The translations under genes were made by a program, and so were the position numbers. 64,000 nt of DNA from Bacillota bacterium (GTDB lineage: Bacteria > Bacillota > Bacilli > Paenibacillales > NBRC-103111), in assembly GCA_023388055.1 (NCBI GenBank), contig JAEWGW010000004.1, positions 62,001-126,000 of the forward strand. The letters are read 5' to 3'. A model generated the notes under the pieces. That model saw only the letters and a program-made list of their open reading frames with translations, had not been told where the DNA came from and searched no databases. Below, in pieces: positions 1 through 7,531 of the stretch (its first letter is position 1; each line of letters opens with the position of its first letter).

Positions 1-369
1 CCGGTTGTTCAATACCGCCAGCAGCTCCGCGTATTCCCCGCCCCGGGACACCAGGCTCTCCAGCAGCTCCGGTCCAAACAGGCAGTTGCAGACAATCAGG
101 CGGTTTTTGGTGACATCCGCCCCCGCCGGACGGAAAACATGGGACGTACCCAAGGGCAAATAGAATATATCTCCCCCCGCCGCCTCCATCACCGTATCCC
201 CAATGTGCTGATACCCCCGGCCTTCCATCACATAGTTCAATTCAATGAATTCATGGGTATGCTCCTCCAGCTGGAAGGATTCCTCCACCCGGTTCATATA
301 CAGATCAGGGCCTTCTGCCAAAAACAGCTCCCTGGGTGTGGTCCAAATATAACGTTTGGCTTTCTGCAC
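1..369 (-). CDS. AraC-family transcriptional regulator, N-terminal part (runs off the left edge)
   Basis: The reverse strand from a GTG at 369 stays open to the window edge, giving 123 residues. A ribosome site, GGAGGGGAC, lies just upstream of the GTG. The visible part is a cupin-like sensor domain: an EEHTHEFIELNYVMEG stretch, the GDIFYLPLGTSHVF turn, and hydrophobic beta strands, as in sugar-sensing AraC proteins. The C-terminal helix-turn-helix pair that would confirm the family is outside the window. It diverges from the rhamnosidase gene that starts 140 bp away, so it is the likely local regulator of that gene, probably responding to a sugar. That link is inferred from position only. 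Confidence 0.72.
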   Translation of the reverse strand, partial: MQKAKRYIWTTPRELFLAEGPDLYMNRVEESFQLEEHTHEFIELNYVMEGRGYQHIGDTVMEAAGGDIFYLPLGTSHVFRPAGADVTKNRLIVCNCLFGPELLESLVSRGGEYAELLAVLNNR

Positions 370-508
370 GGTGCTGTCCCCTCCAGCCGTATGGAATGTC
401 CGGATTCACCCTTATTATTGTCCGGATCGGCGAATTTCTTCCGTCTCTCTTAGTTTATAGTATGGGTGTACAATTGCAATTTAAAAATGATGGAGGGTGG
501 CTCTATCT

Positions 509-3424
509 ATGCAAAATGACCTTAACGCGTGGCAAGCCCGCTGGATATGGGGCGGTGGTGCAGACAGCCCCCGCAATGAATGGCGCTGCTTCCGTAAAAG
601 CTTTTTCTACGACAATAATAACGGGAGTGCAAGGCTGAAGCTGACCGCCGATTCCCGGTATATTCTGTATGTGAACGGCCAGCGTCTGGGGAGAGGCCCC
701 GTCCGCTCCTGGCCATCCGCTTTGTCCTATGATGAATATGATCTTACCGGCCTTCTCGTTCCGGGAGCCCCTAATGCCATTGCCGTACTGGTGAACCATT
801 ACGGAATCCCCACCTTCCAATATTTGCGGGGCAGAGGCGGACTGCTGGCACAGCTGGAGACTGCCGGGGCAAAACCGCAAGCTGCGCTGGCTACCGACGG
901 CACATGGAAAACAGCGGTCTATGAAGGAATGAATCCCTTCACCTCCCGGATGTCCTGCCAACTGCCGTTTGTTGAAGCCTTTGATGCCAGGGTGCAAGAT
1001 GAAGCTTGGACCGGCTGCGGTTATGACGACAATCATTGGGCGCCGGCGGAGGAGCTGGGGGCGGCCGGTATGGAGCCTTGGACCGGGCTTGTACCCCGGG
1101 ATATCCCTATGCTGACGGAAGAACCTGTGTATCCCGCACGGGTGGAGGAGCTAAGCCGGGTACGGCCGCGGGTTTGGGGAACCGTGTTGGATTTGCGGAA
1201 CCATTTTGTTCCCAATAGCCAATATCATGCCAATAACGTGCAATTCACCGGGTACCTGGCCACCGTAATCCGTACAGATGCTCCTGCCAGGGCAATCATC
1301 GGCATCCCGGACGGCGGCCGGACCTCCGTTTCTATCAGCCTGAACGGCAACTGGCTGGACTCCTCAGCCTGCTATGGGGAGATGGGCGAGCGTTATCTGG
1401 ATATGGAACTGCCGGCAGGAGATACCCTTCTGCTGATGGATCTTAAGGGGACCATCCACGGGCACGGCTTTCATTTCGGAATCCACAGTGATGCGGACTT
1501 TCAGCTGCTTTCACCTTTTGGGGCGTCCGGCGGGAAAAATAAGGCGGAGACAGAGGAAACTGCCACGCCGTTTATCGGCATCGGACCGTTCAGCAGCTTT
1601 GAGGAAGCGGTGGAGGGTCAAACCTGGGACCCGGAGCCTGCCGAATATCTTCGTGCCCGCGGCATTGCAGGTGTTGGGGATTTGGAGGAGTTCGGCGGCT
1701 GGATCAAGCCCTTCCGTAAGGAGCATGTGAGTGCCGAGGATCTGTTCGGGTTATTCGTTTGGACTCCGGATAGGACCCGACTGCCGGTGCCCCACGGTCT
1801 GCAAAATGCTGTGATGGCCAATTCCGCCGCTGCAATAGTTCCGTTTTTTCCCGGTGAGGATACGGAAATGGTGATTGACTTTGGCCGTGAATACTCCGGT
1901 TATGTGGAGTTTGAACTGGAGGCGGCGGAGGGCACCATTCTGGATTTGTACGGCTTTGAATATATGAAGAACGGCTGGCGCCATCACACCTACCAATTGG
2001 ATAACACCATGCGCTACGTATGCCGGGAGGGTTGGCAGCGGTATTCCTCTCCCATCCGCCGGGGCTTCCGTTACCTGGCTGTGGCGGTGCGCAATGCCTC
2101 AGGGCCAGTCCGGCTGCAACGGGTGAGCCTGCTGCAAAGCAACTACCCCGTGGCCCAGGTGGGCCGTTTCCACTCCTCCGATCCGATGCTGAACGATATT
2201 TGGGAAATCAGCCGCCATACCACCCGTTTGTGCATGGAGGATACCTTCGTGGATTGCCCGGCTTATGAGCAGGTCTTCTGGGTGGGGGATGCCCGCAACG
2301 AAGCCCTGGTGAATTATTATCTGTTCGGCGGAAGCGAAATCGTGAAGCGCTGTCTAAAACTGGTGCCCGGCTCCCGGTTCCAGTCGGAGCTGTATGTGGA
2401 CCAGGTGCCCAGCGGGTGGAACAGCGTCATTCCCAACTGGACCTTCTTCTGGATCACCGCCTGTGCGGAATATGTGCAATTTACGGGAGACACAGATTTC
2501 GCGGCGGAAATGTATCCCCATGTCCGCTCCACTCTAGACGCTTACTGCCGCCTGTTGGATGAGCATGGGCTGTTGAACATGAAGGGCTGGAACTTCCTGG
2601 ATTGGGCACCTATTGACCAGCCCCGGGACGGCACGGTGGCCCACCAGAATATGTTCCTGGTCAAGTCCCTGGACACAGGTGCTCTTCTGGCGGATTACAC
2701 GGACCCGACTGCGGGAGCCGAGCTGCGCCGGCAAGCAGCGGAGTTGAAAGCAGCCATCAACCGGCGGCTCTGGCGGGAGGAGAAGCAGGCGTATGTGGAT
2801 TGTATCCATGCCGACGGCACCTTCTCCAATGTGTTCAGCATGCAGACCCAGGTGGCGGCGTTTCTGGCCGGTGTGCCTGACGGGGAGAAGCAGAAGCGGG
2901 TGGCAGACATGATCCAATCCCCTCCTCCGGAGTTTGTCCAAATCGGCAGCCCGTTTATGTCCTTCTTCTATCACGAAGCGCTGGCCAAGCTGGGCCGCTA
3001 CGATCTGCTCTTCGCCGATCTGCGCAGCCGGTACAGCGAGATGGTGGACGAGGAAGCCACCACCTGCTGGGAAACCTATCCCAAGCCGCTGCAGGAGCGG
3101 GCCCACCCGCTGGAGCTGACCCGCAGCCACTGCCATGCCTGGTCCGCCGGTCCAGGGTATTTCCTGGGCAGGCATGTGCTGGGTGTGCGCGGGGACAGCG
3201 ACGGCTGGAGCCGGGTCATTGTGGAGCCGCAGCCCGGCTCCCTGGACTGGGCCCGTGGCGCCGTCCCCCTTCCGGGCGGCGGCCGGGTAGATGTGTCGTG
3301 GCAGGCGGATAAAGAGAAGCGCACCATCCGCATTCGGGTGGAAGCGCCTGCGGCAGTGGAGCTTCAGGTGATTCCACCTGAAGGTTACACCGCCAGTGTG
3401 GAGGAAGTAAGGCTGGGCGATTAA
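509..3424 (+). CDS. Alpha-L-rhamnosidase-like glycoside hydrolase (GH78 type)
   Basis: A 971-residue protein, the usual size for GH78 enzymes, which cut terminal alpha-L-rhamnose from pectin side chains and glycosides. It opens with a beta-sandwich carrying YVNGQRLGRGP, typical of the rhamnosidase N-terminal domain. The (alpha/alpha)6 catalytic part follows from about residue 545, with ED.FVDCPAYEQVFWVGDAR (acidic catalytic region), then WNFLDWAP and the late TRSHCHAWSAGPGYFLGRHVLG motif; a small beta domain ends it. There is no signal peptide, so it probably acts in the cytoplasm on imported oligosaccharides. An in-frame GTG lies at 497, but GGAGGGTGG sits 8-9 nt before the ATG at 509, which I take as the start. 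The stop codon lies inside a palindromic repeat box. Exact substrate is not shown by sequence. Confidence 0.82.
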   Translation: MQNDLNAWQARWIWGGGADSPRNEWRCFRKSFFYDNNNGSARLKLTADSRYILYVNGQRLGRGPVRSWPSALSYDEYDLTGLLVPGAPNAIAVLVNHYGIPTFQYLRGRGGLLAQLETAGAKPQAALATDGTWKTAVYEGMNPFTSRMSCQLPFVEAFDARVQDEAWTGCGYDDNHWAPAEELGAAGMEPWTGLVPRDIPMLTEEPVYPARVEELSRVRPRVWGTVLDLRNHFVPNSQYHANNVQFTGYLATVIRTDAPARAIIGIPDGGRTSVSISLNGNWLDSSACYGEMGERYLDMELPAGDTLLLMDLKGTIHGHGFHFGIHSDADFQLLSPFGASGGKNKAETEETATPFIGIGPFSSFEEAVEGQTWDPEPAEYLRARGIAGVGDLEEFGGWIKPFRKEHVSAEDLFGLFVWTPDRTRLPVPHGLQNAVMANSAAAIVPFFPGEDTEMVIDFGREYSGYVEFELEAAEGTILDLYGFEYMKNGWRHHTYQLDNTMRYVCREGWQRYSSPIRRGFRYLAVAVRNASGPVRLQRVSLLQSNYPVAQVGRFHSSDPMLNDIWEISRHTTRLCMEDTFVDCPAYEQVFWVGDARNEALVNYYLFGGSEIVKRCLKLVPGSRFQSELYVDQVPSGWNSVIPNWTFFWITACAEYVQFTGDTDFAAEMYPHVRSTLDAYCRLLDEHGLLNMKGWNFLDWAPIDQPRDGTVAHQNMFLVKSLDTGALLADYTDPTAGAELRRQAAELKAAINRRLWREEKQAYVDCIHADGTFSNVFSMQTQVAAFLAGVPDGEKQKRVADMIQSPPPEFVQIGSPFMSFFYHEALAKLGRYDLLFADLRSRYSEMVDEEATTCWETYPKPLQERAHPLELTRSHCHAWSAGPGYFLGRHVLGVRGDSDGWSRVIVEPQPGSLDWARGAVPLPGGGRVDVSWQADKEKRTIRIRVEAPAAVELQVIPPEGYTASVEEVRLGD

Positions 3425-3561
3425 CGGAAGCATGTTTCCGTTAACCGCCTGATGCGGAGAGCTCCACGCCGAGTGAGCAACGGTTTAGCGAAAATTTCCT
3501 TCCACTATCCCGCGCCTCACCCCTATCCGGGAGAAGTTAACGGAAATCTCCTTCCGCTAAA
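3421..3561. repeat. Truncated quartet element G (three boxes)
   Basis: Three related boxes of the core TTAACGGAA...TTCCGTTAA lie at about 3421-3445, 3485-3509 (degenerate) and 3537-3561. The spacing, a gap of about 39 bp and then a 52-bp step, matches boxes 2, 3 and 4 of the complete elements elsewhere in the window. Box 1 would fall inside the rhamnosidase gene and is absent. The TAA stop of that gene (3422-3424) is part of the first palindrome. Confidence 0.5.
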
Positions 3562-3597
3562 ACTCTCCGCCCCCTCCTCCTTGCCCTCACCGTTACA

Positions 3598-3628
3598 ACA
3601 AAAAACCCCCGGATCACGATTGATCCGG
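3598..3628 (-). terminator. Intrinsic terminator of the amino-acid permease gene
   Basis: An 8-bp stem CCGGATCA/TGATCCGG with a 4-nt loop at 3609-3628. On the reverse strand it is followed by GGG and a T run. It lies just past the permease stop codon. Confidence 0.85.
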
Positions 3629-3637
3629 AGACTTTTA

Positions 3638-3663
3638 CCGGCCCACGTTTGGGCCGGTTTTTT
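3638..3663 (+). terminator. Intrinsic terminator of the rhamnosidase gene
   Basis: An 8-bp stem CCGGCCCA/TGGGCCGG (3638-3645 with 3650-3657) followed by six T on the forward strand. It stands back to back with the reverse-strand terminator at 3598, so the two convergent genes each have their own. Confidence 0.85.
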
Positions 3664-3694
3664 ATATGAGAAGGATGGAGCTTTCCACCTATTC

Positions 3695-5101
3695 TTATTT
3701 CCCGGTCCGGTTCAACGCGCTGTGGCGGTAGCCGTAGAGGAAATAAATGCACAGTCCAATAATCAGCCAAACTCCAAACGCCATCCAGGTGAACAGCTCC
3801 AGCTGCAGCATCAGGTACCCGCAGGAAAGCACGCTGAGACTGGAAATCAAAGGCGCACAGGGAACCCGGAAGCCGCGGCGGAGCTCCGGCTGGGTATGGC
3901 GCATCACCCATACGCCAAGGGATACCACAGAGAAGGCAAACAGCGTGCCGATGCTGGTCAGACTGGCCAGACGGCCCAGAGGGATAAATCCGGCAACCAA
4001 TGTAACTGCTGCGCAAATCATCCATGTGTTTACTGCAGGTGTTTTGGTTTTAGGGTTCATCCGGGACAGAATACCCGGCAGCAGGCCATCGCGGGACATG
4101 GCGTAGAACAAACGGGATTGTCCGAACAGCAGCACTAGCAGAACGGTGGTAATCCCGGCAATAGCACCAAGGGACAGAAGACCGGCAGCCCAGTCCTGAC
4201 CAATATATTCAAGCGCAAATGCTACAGGGTTCTTGACATTCAGTTCGGTATACGGCACAATCCCCGTCAAAACCAGGGAAACGACAACATAAAGCAATGT
4301 ACAGATGGCCAGGGACGAAATAATGCCGATAGGCATGTCCCGCTGGGGATTCCGGACCTCCTCCGCCGCAGTGGATACACTGTCAAAGCCGATGTAAGCG
4401 AAGAAAATGGCGCTCGCTCCGGAGGCAACACCCTGGAAGCCGAAGGGCATAAAAGGCGTCCAGTTGGAAGGCTTCACATACCAAACACCAATCACAATAA
4501 ACAACAGCACAACCGCAATCTTAATAATCACCATAAGCGTGTTGAACCGGGCCGTTTCCTTCACGCCCCGGGTAAGCAGGAAGCCGATCAGGAGGATAAT
4601 TGTTGCCGCCGGCAAATCAAAGTAGGTGCCGTTGGCCGGATCGAAGGCGCTTGAAAGCGCATGGGGAATATGCAGCCCGAAGCCGTTTAAAAGACTTTGG
4701 AAATAGCCTGACCAACCGCTGGCCACGGCCGATGCGGCGACCCCGTATTCCAAGATCAGGTCCCAGCCGAGAATCCATGCCAGAAGCTCACCGAAGGCGG
4801 CATAGCTGTACGTGTACGCGCTTCCCGCTGCAGGGACGGTAGAGGCAAACTCCGAATAACAGAGCGCGGCGAACACACAGGCAATACCCGCAATAATAAA
4901 AGATAAGACCAACGCCGGTCCGGCATGCTCCGCTGCCGCCACACCGGTAATAACAAAAATGCCTGTGCCGATAATACAGCCTACACCCAGCATCGCAAGA
5001 TCAAAGGCTCCCAGAGACTTGCTCAGCCTCACACCGCCGCCGTGACCCCCGTCATCCGCGCCGAGTAAAGTCGCAACGCTTTTCCTTCGAAACAAATTCA
5101 T
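3695..5101 (-). CDS. APC-family amino-acid permease (cationic amino-acid transporter type)
   Basis: About 468 residues with roughly 12 membrane segments. The first helix carries the APC signature GVGCIIGTGIFVITG, and SEFASTVPAAGSAYTYSYA follows in the next helices, as in YhdG/YfnA-like cationic amino-acid transporters. It would import amino acids by proton or ion coupling at the cell membrane. The first ATG of the open frame (5119) has no ribosome site. The ATG at 5101 has GGAG 12 nt before it and gives the usual short cytoplasmic N-terminus, MNLFRRKS, so I prefer it. It is a single gene with its own terminator, next to but not obviously part of the sugar-uptake block. The substrate is not fixed by sequence. 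Confidence 0.85.
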   Translation of the reverse strand: MNLFRRKSVATLLGADDGGHGGGVRLSKSLGAFDLAMLGVGCIIGTGIFVITGVAAAEHAGPALVLSFIIAGIACVFAALCYSEFASTVPAAGSAYTYSYAAFGELLAWILGWDLILEYGVAASAVASGWSGYFQSLLNGFGLHIPHALSSAFDPANGTYFDLPAATIILLIGFLLTRGVKETARFNTLMVIIKIAVVLLFIVIGVWYVKPSNWTPFMPFGFQGVASGASAIFFAYIGFDSVSTAAEEVRNPQRDMPIGIISSLAICTLLYVVVSLVLTGIVPYTELNVKNPVAFALEYIGQDWAAGLLSLGAIAGITTVLLVLLFGQSRLFYAMSRDGLLPGILSRMNPKTKTPAVNTWMICAAVTLVAGFIPLGRLASLTSIGTLFAFSVVSLGVWVMRHTQPELRRGFRVPCAPLISSLSVLSCGYLMLQLELFTWMAFGVWLIIGLCIYFLYGYRHSALNRTGK

Positions 5102-5374
5102 GCTGTCCGCACTCTCCATCCTATCAACGTTTCAATGCTTTACTTCGTTAAACCAGACTTGACATCCTTTGTTATTTTCTATTAAACAAGGGTCAATATC
5201 CGTGATCTTCATCACACATTCCCCATTATTCACATATTGGTCAATTAATTTTACCTGGTGCATCCATTATACCCCTACGAAGGCGAAGCTATGATTCTAT
5301 AGAGCAGGAGCAGCTCCAGCAGCATAACGAGCGATAACGGCTCTCTGTGTGTTTAGAGCTATTACCTCTCCCGC
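5102..5374. other. Upstream region of the permease gene
   Basis: No gene is visible here. The stretch nearest the permease gene is AT-rich, with ATTGACC and similar weak promoter-like boxes on the reverse strand, but I cannot assign a clear promoter. The remainder leads into repeat element A. Confidence 0.4.
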
Positions 5375-5560
5375 TCTAACGGAACTCAGTGACGCTTAGG
5401 GACAGGAATCCGGCCTCCCGACGCGCTAACGGAACTGAGAAGCACTTAGCAAACTTAACGAGGAAAATTAGGCGGCGAAATAGGCGCTAAGGAACTCTAA
5501 GTTCCGTTAAAATTCAAATAGGTTCGTTTTCAGCCGTTAAGAGCTTCTGAGTTCCGTTAC
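5375..5560. repeat. Quartet element A: four 25-bp boxes, forward-forward-reverse-reverse
   Basis: Boxes of the type CTAACGGAACTSAGAAGCNC lie at about 5375-5399 and 5425-5449 (forward) and 5486-5510 and 5536-5560 (reverse). Box starts are 50 bp apart in each pair and the central gap is 36 bp. Total length is 186 bp, identical to element B, which has nearly the same box sequence. It sits between the 3' end of the sugar-permease operon and the 5' end of the amino-acid permease gene. Confidence 0.85.
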
Positions 5561-5611
5561 GCAAAAAAGGGTTTTCCCGCCGCCTCACTCCCGCCCGCTC
5601 CCAATCACAGC

Positions 5612-5643
5612 AAAAAGACCCGCAGTCCGAACCACTGCGGGTC
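5612..5643 (-). terminator. Intrinsic terminator of the sugar ABC operon
   Basis: The stem GACCCGCAGT/ACTGCGGGTC at 5617-5643 is followed on the reverse strand by TTTTTG. It lies 15 bp past the last permease gene. Confidence 0.85.
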
Positions 5644-5658
5644 TCACATCGCAATATC

Positions 5659-6537
5659 CTACCCTTTTACCGCACCAATCATAACGCCCTTCACAAAATA
5701 CTTCTGCAGGAACGGGTACACCACCAGAAGCGGCACCAGCATCACCACAACCCCTGCGGACCGGATGGATTCCGGCGTAATCAGTTGCTGCGCCTCCTCC
5801 GGGCTGATATTGTTCAGACTCTGCAACAGGGACTGGTTGGCCACCATACTCTGCACCAGCACCGACAGGTTGTATTTGGCCGTGGTGTTGATGTTGATGA
5901 GCAGGCTCTGGAAGGCATTCCAGTACCCCACGCCATAGAACAGCGTCAGGGTGGCCAGCACCGGCAGGGACAAAGGCAGCACAATTCTAGCCAGCAGGCG
6001 CATCTCGCTGCAGCCGTCCATCTCAGCAGCTTCATAGAGCTCATCGGGAATATTTTCGAAGAAGGATTTCAACACCATCATGTTATATGCGCTTACCAGA
6101 CCCGGCAGCCACAAGGCCCAGTAAGTATCCAAGATACCCAAGGCACGGTTCACCAGAAAGCCGGGAATCAGAGGAACGCCCATAAGCATGGTGAACACGA
6201 TGGCCATAGTCAAAAACTTCCTGGCATAGAAGAACTTGCGGGCCAGCGGATAAGCCGCCAGAATGGTGAACACCATGCTGAACAGGACGCCGCCTGCCGT
6301 AATCACCACACTGTTCTGGAAGCTGCGGAGAATCGGAGTGCCCTTAATCAGGGTCTCATACGATTCCAGGGTAAAATCCACCGGGAAGATACCGACATTG
6401 CCGCTGGCGATGGCCCCGTAGCTGCTGAAGGAAAGAGACACGATATTCATCAAGGGAAGCAGGCAGCTCAAGGCAGCCAGAATCAGCAAGCAGTTGTTCA
6501 CAATGTAAAAGATCCGTTCGCCCTTGGACATTCTCAT
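5659..6537 (-). CDS. Sugar ABC transporter permease, YtcP/YesQ type
   Basis: A 292-residue inner-membrane protein with six predicted helices. The cytoplasmic EAA loop is visible as YEAAEMDGCSEMRLLARIVLPLSLP, which docks a shared ATPase (MsmX type in Bacillus). The C-terminus PFLQKYFVKGVMIGAVKG is characteristic of YtcP/LplC permeases. These proteins carry oligosaccharides such as unsaturated rhamnogalacturonan fragments. A GGAGCTTACC ribosome site precedes the ATG. It is the last gene of the block and lies 16 bp after the partner permease. No ATPase gene is in the block, as usual for this subfamily, so it probably borrows one encoded elsewhere. Confidence 0.92.
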   Translation of the reverse strand: MRMSKGERIFYIVNNCLLILAALSCLLPLMNIVSLSFSSYGAIASGNVGIFPVDFTLESYETLIKGTPILRSFQNSVVITAGGVLFSMVFTILAAYPLARKFFYARKFLTMAIVFTMLMGVPLIPGFLVNRALGILDTYWALWLPGLVSAYNMMVLKSFFENIPDELYEAAEMDGCSEMRLLARIVLPLSLPVLATLTLFYGVGYWNAFQSLLININTTAKYNLSVLVQSMVANQSLLQSLNNISPEEAQQLITPESIRSAGVVVMLVPLLVVYPFLQKYFVKGVMIGAVKG

Positions 6538-6553
6538 AGCGGGTAAGCTCCTT

Positions 6554-7531
6554 TCACCACAGGGATTGATTAAATTTGCGGGCTAACTGGTTGGCAGTCA
6601 GCACCAGGGTGAAGCCGATCACCGACTCAAACAGCCCCATGGCAGTGGTAATGCTGTACAGACCGCTCTGAATGCCGATGGTGAAGATATACGTGCTGAT
6701 TACATTGGATACATCCGAGACCACGGCGTTTTGAAGGTTGTACACCTGATCGAAGCCTACCTCCATAATCCGTCCCATGGACAGAATGGACATCAGCGTA
6801 ATTACAGGCAGAATGCCGGGCAGGGTCACATGCCAGATTTGCTTCAGCTTGCCGGCCCCATCAAGTGCTGCGGATTCATACAGATGGGGATCAATCCCCC
6901 CCACCGCCGCCAGATAAATGATCGCGCTGAACCCGGCCTCCTTCCAGATCCCGGAGCCGAAGAAGATGGCCAGCCACGAGCCGGTTTGGTACAAGAAGGT
7001 GATGGGCTCCCCGCCCATTTTGACGATCAAGGCATTGATGGCCCCGGCCTGGGTACCGAACAAGGTCACCACAATCCCCCCGATAATCACCCAGGAGAAA
7101 AAGTGAGGCATGTACAAAAGGGTTTGCACCGTTTTTTTCAGCCAGGTTTTCCTGACTTCATTCAGCATGACGGCAACCAGAATCGGGAACGGAAAGCCGA
7201 TTATGATGGATAAAAGACTGATCATAAAGGTGTTGCGGATAATCAGAACCGTTTGGGGATTGCTGAAAATCATGCGAAAGTTATCCCAGCCGGCCCACGG
7301 GCTTCCCAGCACTCCCTGTACCAGGTTATACTGCTTAAAGGCAATAATATTACCCAGCATTGGAACATACTTGAAGGTAATGAAAAACACTGCCACCGGC
7401 AAAAACATCAGGATCAGCGGCATATTCCGCCGCAGTCTTCCTTTGTATTTCCGTCCGAGGGCTGCACCTGCAGCCGGGCCTACCGTTCCGGGAATGCCGG
7501 CTTGTATGGTTTCATTCGCGCTTGATTTCAT
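6554..7531 (-). CDS. Sugar ABC transporter permease, LplB/YteP type
   Basis: A 325-residue permease with a 35-residue basic cytoplasmic N-terminus, six helices, and the EAA loop ESAALDGAGKLKQIWHVTLPGILP. The signature FKYVPMLGNIIAFKQYN in the first periplasmic loop is typical of LplB/YteP proteins. It forms the heterodimeric channel with the downstream permease. Its ATG overlaps the stop of the upstream enzyme gene by 4 nt (ATGA), so the two are translationally coupled and belong to one operon. Confidence 0.92.
   Translation of the reverse strand: MKSSANETIQAGIPGTVGPAAGAALGRKYKGRLRRNMPLILMFLPVAVFFITFKYVPMLGNIIAFKQYNLVQGVLGSPWAGWDNFRMIFSNPQTVLIIRNTFMISLLSIIIGFPFPILVAVMLNEVRKTWLKKTVQTLLYMPHFFSWVIIGGIVVTLFGTQAGAINALIVKMGGEPITFLYQTGSWLAIFFGSGIWKEAGFSAIIYLAAVGGIDPHLYESAALDGAGKLKQIWHVTLPGILPVITLMSILSMGRIMEVGFDQVYNLQNAVVSDVSNVISTYIFTIGIQSGLYSITTAMGLFESVIGFTLVLTANQLARKFNQSLW

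Noticed and set aside
5375..5449. Two 25-bp direct repeats with a 25-bp spacer, CRISPR-like at first sight
   Set aside because: Only two direct copies exist, the next two are inverted, boxes are imperfect, and no cas genes are near. All quartet elements share this look.
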